Below, in pieces: positions 1 through 4,399 of a stretch of DNA of 11,249 nt. Source of the stretch: SIBU01 sp964430335 (GTDB taxonomy: Bacteria; Patescibacteriota; Minisyncoccia; Phycocordibacterales; SIBU01); contig CAYSEN010000019.1 of assembly GCA_964430335.1 (NCBI GenBank), positions 1-11,249 on the forward strand. Direction: 5' to 3'. The first letter of the stretch is position 1. Every line of letters starts with the position of its first letter. A model generated the notes under the pieces. It worked only from the letters and a program-made list of their open reading frames with translations. It did no database searches and was not told the origin of the DNA. Made by a program: the position numbers and the translations under genes.

Positions 1-31
1 TAAATTTTTCAAGCTCTTTTACACTGATCAT
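1..31 (-). CDS. Start of the 49-aa conserved-type small protein, cut by the window edge
   Basis: The first ten codons (MISVKELEKF) of the small protein are read leftward from an ATG at 29-31 and run off the window edge. The sequence is the same as the starts of the two full copies at 10857-11006 and 11076-11225. If the ends are joined it is the same gene as the right-hand copy, not a third gene. It should not be counted separately in a circular annotation. Confidence 0.7.
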   Translation of the reverse strand, partial: MISVKELEKF

Positions 32-55
32 TTTTGCGGTAGATATTTGTGTAAT
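1..55. repeat. Terminal direct repeat (assembly overlap of a circular contig)
   Basis: These 55 bases are identical to 11195-11249 and also to 10976-11030. A direct repeat of exactly 55 bases at both contig ends is what a de Bruijn assembler using k=55 leaves when it closes a circle. The repeat carries the upstream region and first codons of the 49-aa gene that is complete at the right end. The circular reading is inference. Because the same 55-mer also occurs internally, an unresolved tandem-repeat loop could leave the same trace. Confidence 0.8.
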
Positions 56-66
56 ACAATGACGGT

Positions 67-95
67 ATAATACAACACTTAACAATGATTAACAA
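67..95 (-). promoter_or_regulatory. Promoter reading leftward across the contig junction
   Basis: On the minus strand a -35 box TTGTTA (90-95) and a -10 box TATTAT (67-72) are separated by exactly 17 bases. In a circular molecule this sits about 40 bases upstream of the 49-aa gene and would drive the HTH-methyltransferase-restriction-recombinase operon. The -35 box overlaps the end of the rep gene. Two direct repeats of TTAACAAT (79-86 and 89-96, one helical turn apart) and two of TAATACAA (52-59 and 68-75) overlap the promoter and could bind a regulator such as the HTH protein or the XRE repressor. Function is inferred from box match and position only. Confidence 0.5.
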
Positions 96-1225
96 TACTT
101 TTTATCCCCCTTAGGCGATATAAGAGAAAATTCTTCATGTTTTTTTCTTAGAAAACCAACCAAACTTGGTATTTCTCCTTCAATTGATCCCAACTTACCC
201 ATAGTTTCGAGTAGCTCTTTTTTATATCGTCCATAGCTCGACCCCGGCATTCTTTCTTTCATATATTCCAAGGTAGCTTTTAAACCAAACTTGTGTATCA
301 TATTCACCCAGTATGACAGCTTACAATGTTCCGCCATAGGCAAATTTTTCTCCCTTAAAAATACTTCCAGATTATTTTCTTGCACTTCCGAAAGAGTAAT
401 GAGCGGTAGATACGTCTTATCAAACACCTTATCAAACGTTTCGAGTAGAATTTGTTTGCTTACGCGACTGTCCTTCATAACATCGCTCAAAGTAAAATCC
501 TTTCTTTTCCCTGGAATGAAACGGCGAAGCACGGCATCCATGCTTTGTTTTCTTTCCAAAGACAACTCAAATTTGATTACGTCTCTCCTCTGTAGCGTAT
601 CGTGAAACCATTTAATCGTCGCCTCCTCTTGATTTGTATAACCATTCCCCAGTATTTCGGCAAATTTGTCATAAATCACGTACCCTTGGGTGTCGTTATA
701 AAACTTCATTGCCGCCCCGTCTGAAAAATCTCCGTAATCACGGTAGGTAAAATCAGAGGACTGCTTATAATTGAAACCGCTTAATTTCCTAGTCACCTGC
801 TTGGCCGTTCCGTATACGCTCGGTATTCGGATTATCTTGGAAAAATCTACTCGCTTTAAAATCGCTGCCCTGACCGCGTCAAGACCTACTTCTATACCTG
901 TTTGCTTTATACATTTTTGTAACGCTCCATAGACATCTTCCAAGTCTTCGGGAATTACTTCCCACAGGTTAGTTCCGTAAAGAAGTTTGGGAAGCGATAC
1001 TTGTACCTCCAGTTTAACGCCCTGCTCTCTTCTGCCAATCTTACTTTTTTTAGCACTTATAACTGGATAATAAATACCTTGCTTTTTAAAGGCTTTACGG
1101 ACGTTTGAAAATACGGTATGGATGGCAACTTCACGGTTTGGATATTTAATCTGCTGAATATCAAAAAATCTACTGCTAATCTGTTCTCTTTCACACTCCA
1201 GTTGGAGGGCTACAGTATCAATCAT
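89..1225 (-). CDS. Replication initiator resembling filamentous-phage gene II/X protein (rolling circle)
   Basis: A 378-aa protein, about the size of inovirus gpII (near 410 aa). I recognise the family by its pattern: a short hydrophobic start (MIDTVALQLE), a KRVDFSKI segment (residues 124-131) matching the gpII 'SRIDATF' strand, a KFYND...YDKFAEI segment (174-191), a VIKFELSLER segment (216-225) like the gpII 'VRFEARIK' strand, and a C-terminal SSYGRYKKELLE (329-340) like gpII 'NSFWRYVSAL'. gpII nicks one strand at the origin and starts rolling-circle replication, so this is the likely initiator of the element. No canonical HUH motif is visible and I cannot name the catalytic tyrosine. The start at 1225 is chosen because AGGAGG sits 4 bases before it and the ATG overlaps the upstream gene's TGA. 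An in-frame ATG five codons upstream (1240) lies before that site. No coat or gpI/Zot gene accompanies it, so it looks plasmid-borne or a reduced phage. Confidence 0.68.
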   Translation of the reverse strand: MIDTVALQLECEREQISSRFFDIQQIKYPNREVAIHTVFSNVRKAFKKQGIYYPVISAKKSKIGRREQGVKLEVQVSLPKLLYGTNLWEVIPEDLEDVYGALQKCIKQTGIEVGLDAVRAAILKRVDFSKIIRIPSVYGTAKQVTRKLSGFNYKQSSDFTYRDYGDFSDGAAMKFYNDTQGYVIYDKFAEILGNGYTNQEEATIKWFHDTLQRRDVIKFELSLERKQSMDAVLRRFIPGKRKDFTLSDVMKDSRVSKQILLETFDKVFDKTYLPLITLSEVQENNLEVFLREKNLPMAEHCKLSYWVNMIHKFGLKATLEYMKERMPGSSYGRYKKELLETMGKLGSIEGEIPSLVGFLRKKHEEFSLISPKGDKKYC

Positions 1226-1389
1226 ACGCCCTCCTTCCAATTTACACCCTCACTCTCCAAGCGTTTGGCGATCTTGTCCAGAGTGCCGAAAAAACCGAGC
1301 AGATTGTAATGGGCTTCATCTACCTCCTCAGGTTGTAATTGGAAAGCTTTAATCAAGCCATCCGCTTCAAGATTGCCAAAATCGGGCAT
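1222..1389 (-). CDS. Small protein (55 aa) translationally coupled to rep
   Basis: I do not recognise this protein. It is 55 residues, acidic in the first half (NLEADG, QPEEVDEAH) and ends in WKEGV. It shows no membrane segment, cysteine motif or clear HTH. The ATG at 1387-1389 has an AGGGA seven bases upstream (1397-1401); a TTG start at 1434 would give 70 aa but has no such site. Its stop codon overlaps the rep start (ATGA at 1222-1225), and the rep ribosome-binding site lies inside its last codons, so the two must be co-translated. Being first in the rep operon, it may control copy number or assist initiation, by position only. Confidence 0.62.
   Translation of the reverse strand: MPDFGNLEADGLIKAFQLQPEEVDEAHYNLLGFFGTLDKIAKRLESEGVNWKEGV
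1230..1235 (-). promoter_or_regulatory. Ribosome-binding site that fixes the rep start
   Basis: A perfect AGGAGG on the minus strand ends 4 bases before the ATG at 1223-1225. It lies downstream of the longer in-frame ATG start at 1240, so it decides in favour of the 378-aa form of the initiator. Confidence 0.75.
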
Positions 1390-1440
1390 AAAAATATCCC
1401 TGTTTCTATGCAGGAATATTTCGCCTATTGGCAAATTTAT

Positions 1441-1483
1441 TTGTGTATGCTATATTACGTGTAGCGTACGTTTATGCACACAA
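1441..1483. other. Stem-loop region upstream of the rep operon; candidate origin or operator
   Basis: TTGTGTATGC (1441-1450) pairs with GCACACAA (1476-1483), giving an 8-bp stem with a two-base bulge. Inside it two ACGT tetramers (1457-1460 and 1468-1471) can form a second short stem around a 7-base loop, and CGTACG is itself a palindrome. A TAATAT that could serve as a -10 box for the rep operon (minus strand, 1452-1457) lies inside. Rolling-circle initiators nick next to such hairpins, and autoregulated rep promoters use them as operators. Either role is inference; no known nick consensus is recognised. Confidence 0.35.
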
Positions 1484-1496
1484 CCTGCATAGACTA

Positions 1497-1529
1497 AAAA
1501 ATGCCTGTGCTTTGAACATAGGCATTTTT
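1497..1529 (-). terminator. Rho-independent terminator after the XRE/ImmA pair
   Basis: AAAAATGCCTGTG (1497-1509) pairs with CATAGGCATTTTT (1517-1529), a 13-bp stem with one G-T pair around a 7-base loop. On the minus strand the 3' arm ends in a run of five or more T. It begins two bases past the stop of the metallopeptidase gene, so it ends the XRE/ImmA transcript and insulates the rep operon. The stem is symmetric and A/T-flanked on both sides, so it may also work on the plus strand, where no gene needs it. Confidence 0.82.
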
Positions 1530-1531
1530 AT

Positions 1532-2215
1532 TTAACTCGGAACTAAAATTCCACATTCTCCTAAACGAAACCGAGCAGTCTGTTTGGATACGTCAAAATA
1601 GCGAGCCAATTCCTGCAAAACCGCGTATTTCATTTTTCTAACGCCGATTTCTTTCCTAATTTCATCATACTTTTTTAAAAAATAATTATTCGGCATCAAA
1701 TACATCGCCACCGCTTTATCAGTTCCCCGTTCCATGATTTTATTTACCACGTCTGGCGGCAGAGTGGAATTCAATATCAATTCGTCAAAAAAGTTTAAAA
1801 ACTTTACGTCCAAGCTTTGGATAAAATGAAACAGTTCGTGTATTTTTGTAAAACGCTGACGGCACGACGGTGCGGAAGCATTGTAATAAATAACGACCTT
1901 ATCGGGATTTACGAGACTGTATTCCGAGAAACCTTCTATGTCTTTTTGTTCCGACTCGAGCCATATCGGGAGCGGATGGTATTCAAAAGAAAAACCCTCT
2001 AGATAATTTTCAAGCAAGGTCGTTTCCATTGGGAAAGACAACTTGCCGCCCCCTTCCACGATAATTTGGTCGATTATTTTTTTGTAATGGCCGATTAACG
2101 AATTTAATAACGCCCTGTAGGCCGGAATACAGTCGAGGGGTATGTCGTTTCTTTTATTTTGCCGCAACCAGTAAACATTATTTATCTCCTGGGTGTTCCT
2201 TGATGAATCGGGCAT
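1532..2215 (-). CDS. ImmA/IrrE-family zinc metallopeptidase
   Basis: A 227-aa protein in the form chosen here. The zinc-protease motif HELFH (residues 126-130) is preceded by a basic stretch typical of the family (CRQRFTKIHE). After it comes ERGTDKAVAMYLMP, the counterpart of the 'E..A..FA..LLMP' helix that carries the third metal ligand. The end (MKYAVLQELARYFDVSKQTARFRL) is the helix-turn-helix-like tail common in ImmA proteins. In ICEBs1 and related elements ImmA cleaves the XRE-type repressor ImmR to release the element. The gene follows an XRE gene and overlaps it by 38 bases, so the same partnership is likely. The ATG at 2215 has AAAGG eight to nine bases upstream; another in-frame ATG at 2254 would overlap the neighbour by 77 bases. 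The family call is firm; the partnership is inferred. Confidence 0.83.
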   Translation of the reverse strand: MPDSSRNTQEINNVYWLRQNKRNDIPLDCIPAYRALLNSLIGHYKKIIDQIIVEGGGKLSFPMETTLLENYLEGFSFEYHPLPIWLESEQKDIEGFSEYSLVNPDKVVIYYNASAPSCRQRFTKIHELFHFIQSLDVKFLNFFDELILNSTLPPDVVNKIMERGTDKAVAMYLMPNNYFLKKYDEIRKEIGVRKMKYAVLQELARYFDVSKQTARFRLGECGILVPS

Positions 2216-2519
2216 AAGAAATGACCTTTTCCGCCAGTTCATTGGAGTAGCCATTACTTCGTAATGCCTCGGCTAAAAGCTTCAAACTGGGACGTTCGCG
2301 GTTGTTATCCAAAAATCCCATGCGTTGTAGGAAGTCTTTCAACGTCAAACCCAGACCCTTAGAAAGCGATTTGCTGCTGGTCAAAGAAAGGTCTTGGTAT
2401 CCCCCGCTTTCCAGCTTGGAGATATACGCCAAAGACAAACCCGATCTCTCGGCCAACTGCGTCAAAGTCATTCCCGCCTCTTCTCTCAGTTCTTTAATTT
2501 TTTCAGGTATGCTCGCCAT
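2178..2519 (-). CDS. XRE-family HTH transcriptional repressor (ImmR-like)
   Basis: A 113-aa protein with a Cro/C1-type HTH at residues 4-60: IPEKIKELREEAGMTLTQLA, then the recognition-helix stretch SLAYISKLESG, then SLTSSKSLSKGLGLTLKDFL. The C-terminal 50 residues (ending EHPGDK) are charged and helical, a plausible dimerisation part and possible ImmA cleavage target. The ATG at 2519 starts just where the HTH begins. A longer frame back to 2606 would run through its own promoter and is rejected. A consensus promoter and a 12-bp palindrome lie directly upstream, suggesting autoregulation. It is read divergently from the plus-strand cargo, so it could also repress the promoter at 2631-2659, although no second copy of the palindrome is seen there. 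Confidence 0.87.
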   Translation of the reverse strand: MASIPEKIKELREEAGMTLTQLAERSGLSLAYISKLESGGYQDLSLTSSKSLSKGLGLTLKDFLQRMGFLDNNRERPSLKLLAEALRSNGYSNELAEKVISYARFIKEHPGDK

Positions 2520-2541
2520 AAGATTATTAGAATGTGAATTA

Positions 2542-2553
2542 AGTACCGGTACT
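2542..2553. promoter_or_regulatory. Perfect 12-bp palindrome, likely XRE operator
   Basis: AGTACCGGTACT is fully symmetric and overlaps the -10 box of the XRE promoter (2551-2556). A protein bound here would block RNA polymerase. A looser inverted pair, AACTT (2563-2567) and AAGTT (2578-2582), covers the -35 side. Operators of Cro/C1-type repressors are commonly short palindromes at their own promoter; assignment to this XRE protein is inference. Confidence 0.5.
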
Positions 2554-2579
2554 ATAACTTTTAACTTAACAATCGTCAA
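2551..2579 (-). promoter_or_regulatory. Promoter of the XRE/ImmA operon
   Basis: On the minus strand, TTGACG (2574-2579) and TATAGT (2551-2556) are separated by 17 bases, a near-consensus housekeeping promoter. It lies 31 bases from the XRE start codon (2517-2519), leaving a short leader with no strong Shine-Dalgarno sequence. Confidence 0.75.
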
Positions 2580-2630
2580 GTTTAAATTACCAAAAGTTAT
2601 CCACATAGCCTTCCTTTATTTATCCCATAC

Positions 2631-2659
2631 TTGAATTTGCCCTTATTTTAATCTATAAT
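2631..2659 (+). promoter_or_regulatory. Promoter of the plus-strand cargo operon
   Basis: TTGAAT (2631-2636) and a perfect TATAAT (2654-2659) are separated by 17 bases, 31 bases before the start of the GNAT-like gene. A perfect AGGAGG (2680-2685) follows, 5 bases from the ATG. Promoter and ribosome-binding site both match consensus, so the gene should be strongly expressed unless repressed. Confidence 0.75.
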
Positions 2660-2690
2660 CCACCAGTTAACCAAAACCCAGGAGGAAGTA

Positions 2691-3749
2691 ATGCAGCGCA
2701 TTCGTGAAAAGCTAAAACAAAGTAAGGGCTGGCGGATCGCCATGAAATATAACATCAACCCCGCTTTCTTCGCCATCCTATACATAATTACCATTCCTCC
2801 AGCTTTTCTGGCAGGGGCGTGGGTGGCACAAGGAATGCGGGTCGGACTCGACAGCACACCGCTTTTTTGGCGAGTGGCTGTTACGGCTCTTTTTACTTTC
2901 GCACCCAGTTTATATATTTTGTTCTGTGCCAAAAATGTTCCATCCAAGCTCTACACGCTATTCTTTATCTTAGTAGGAAGCGGTCTAGCATGGAGGTTTG
3001 GCACGGTTTATGGGTTGAAATGCTTAGCCCTTATCACTTTGCTTCTGATTATCTATCGCACAATTCGTTTTTGGGAGCGCACAAAAGTGGTAGTACGCTC
3101 GTTTGACCCCGAGCTTTACCTTGACCAGATCACCACATGGTTCCAAGAGGCATACAGCTCACCGCCGTGGATGGAACGGTTCATCTGTGCAAGTTGCACC
3201 AAAGCGGATGATTTCGATCCGGTGGTCAAATATGATCACCCGGGGCGATGTCCTAAACACGACACTGAGTTAACGCCTTTCTGGAAAAAGGAGAGAGTGC
3301 TAGGATATCTCCGTGAAGCACAAGCGCACCCTAATTTTTACGCGCTTGGAGGGTTCAGCCGAGAGGAGCTTAAAGGAATGGCATGGGTGTACGAACAGGA
3401 AGTGGGAGGAAAAATTAGCCACCACTTGGATGTCATCGTGGTTGATCCGAGCTTTCGTGATAAATCACGTTGGCGCAAAGCAGTATTGCATATTCTTCTC
3501 GCGCTGACACTCCGCCTAAAAAGCCAGAGACTGCTTAACTTACTTGCCCGACTCCCCACCCACCCTTTTTTGCATATCTTTGTCGAATATTTATTGCTCG
3601 CAAAGAAAATTGGCTACGCATGGGTGTCTACTCGTACCAGTATCAACTCTAAGTACTTAAGTTCCCAACTTCGTCTTCTTGGTTACCATGAAGCGGGAAA
3701 CGCACCCACCGATAGCACGAGAGTTTTCTTTATAGCTGCCCTACCCTAA
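2691..3749 (+). CDS. Membrane-anchored GNAT-like protein with a Cys/His cluster
   Basis: A 352-aa protein in three parts. Residues 24-122 hold about four membrane segments (24-45, 61-80, 84-101, 107-122). A linker then carries CASC (166-169) and CPKH (187-190), a possible zinc site. The C-terminal half resembles a GNAT acyltransferase: a GFSREELKGMAWVYE strand pair (221-235), HLDVIVVDPSFRDKSRWRKAVL (245-266) in the place of motif A, and TRTSINSKYLSSQLRLLGY (314-332) like the usual 'N..A..LY.K.GF' ending. The acyl-CoA loop is degenerate: RDKSRWRK lacks the glycines of the usual R-G-x-G-x-G/A, so activity is uncertain. The AGGAGG five bases upstream fixes the start. By eye the gene is richer in G and C than the genes after it, hinting at separate acquisition. 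The substrate is unknown; GNAT-like fold is moderate confidence, membrane topology good. Confidence 0.6.
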   Translation: MQRIREKLKQSKGWRIAMKYNINPAFFAILYIITIPPAFLAGAWVAQGMRVGLDSTPLFWRVAVTALFTFAPSLYILFCAKNVPSKLYTLFFILVGSGLAWRFGTVYGLKCLALITLLLIIYRTIRFWERTKVVVRSFDPELYLDQITTWFQEAYSSPPWMERFICASCTKADDFDPVVKYDHPGRCPKHDTELTPFWKKERVLGYLREAQAHPNFYALGGFSREELKGMAWVYEQEVGGKISHHLDVIVVDPSFRDKSRWRKAVLHILLALTLRLKSQRLLNLLARLPTHPFLHIFVEYLLLAKKIGYAWVSTRTSINSKYLSSQLRLLGYHEAGNAPTDSTRVFFIAALP

Positions 3750-3766
3750 AAGCGGGTGGCTCACCG

Positions 3767-3802
3767 CAACTGCCTTTTCCTAATTAATGGAAGAGGCAGT
3801 TG
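3767..3802. other. Strong stem-loop between the GNAT-like gene and the next gene
   Basis: CAACTGCCTTTTCC (3767-3780) pairs with GGAAGAGGCAGTTG (3789-3802) over 14 bp with one G-T pair; the loop is TAATTAAT. No T-run follows on the plus strand, so it is not a classic terminator. It could be a processing or RNA-stability element dividing the operon, or a translational switch, because the upstream candidate start codon of the next gene (ATG 3787-3789) lies at the loop/stem boundary and would be hidden. Confidence 0.55.
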
Positions 3803-3831
3803 TCTCCTTGTATTACAAAGCTAAATTATTT

Positions 3832-4398
3832 ATGGACGCTGAATACAGCATTGAATACGGTCATTTCTATACCAACGAATTATTTAATGGGGATCACCAA
3901 GCGGGTATTAAAAAATTAAGGATGGTGACTCAAAATCTAGAAACTAATCACCAATCTTATAGCCTGTGTGTTCTGATTGATAATTATAATGCTCCAGTTA
4001 TTAGTGAAAACGTGCAAGATTTTTGGCAGAATTTGAGACAAAATGAGGCACTTCCTCACTATTGGGCTTATGAAGGTGATTTATCCCATTACGTAGAAAT
4101 AACTTTAGACCAGCTACACCCTAAAACAAAAAAGGAGTATTTAGCTTATATTGAGCATCATCAACATATCCCCTGTTCACTTTTTATAATTATCTGGTAT
4201 TATTTACGACTAGGAATTATTGAAGATACTGAAAAAGTTATAGAGAAGATAAGCCCAACCGATACTACTTTTTCGGCTAAAAATCTGATTACTATTTTAC
4301 CAAAGCGCTTTGAGCAAGTAGAAGATATTGCTCTTCGTGCTATTAAAAGGGGGCGCCACAAAGATATTGGGCAGCGTATCACCCTTATCTTTTTTTAG
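3832..4398 (+). CDS. Unrecognised soluble protein upstream of the sensor kinase
   Basis: I cannot assign a family with a known function. From the ATG at 3832 it is 188 aa; an in-frame ATG at 3787 would give 203 aa but lies inside the stem-loop at 3767-3802. Neither has a clear Shine-Dalgarno sequence. The protein starts MDAEYSIEYGHFYTNELF, a compact aromatic-rich opening, then has a VLIDNYNAP strand, an HYWAYEGDLSHYVE stretch, HHQHIPCS followed by a hydrophobic helix (FIIIWYYLRLG), and a C-terminal helix (ILPKRFEQVEDIALRAI). There is no signal peptide or metal motif. It ends one base before the kinase start, so the pair is surely co-translated, and it may serve the kinase as partner or output. 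From memory, similar 'EYGHFYT' proteins occur in Parcubacteria; that is not verified. Confidence 0.7.
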   Translation: MDAEYSIEYGHFYTNELFNGDHQAGIKKLRMVTQNLETNHQSYSLCVLIDNYNAPVISENVQDFWQNLRQNEALPHYWAYEGDLSHYVEITLDQLHPKTKKEYLAYIEHHQHIPCSLFIIIWYYLRLGIIEDTEKVIEKISPTDTTFSAKNLITILPKRFEQVEDIALRAIKRGRHKDIGQRITLIFF

Positions 4399-4399
4399 T

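Noticed and set aside
66..71. Perfect TATAAT on the plus strand near the left end
   Set aside because: No -35 box at proper spacing and no plus-strand gene downstream; the minus-strand boxes fit better.
1532..2519. Toxin-antitoxin system (XRE antitoxin plus toxin)
   Set aside because: The second gene has HELFH and the ImmA tail, not a HipA, RES or HigB pattern, so a repressor/protease switch fits better.
2520..2606. N-terminal extension of the XRE protein from 2606
   Set aside because: It would translate through the consensus promoter and operator, and the HTH starts right at the ATG at 2519.
2648..2947. Minus-strand 99-aa frame opposite the GNAT-like gene, and other opposite-frame ORFs
   Set aside because: These lie antisense to genes with clear motifs and start signals and show no family resemblance or ribosome-binding sites.
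4328..4399. TTG-initiated N-terminal extension of the sensor kinase
   Set aside because: It overlaps the upstream gene by 71 bases and adds no recognisable segment; ATG at 4400 starts just before the first membrane helix.
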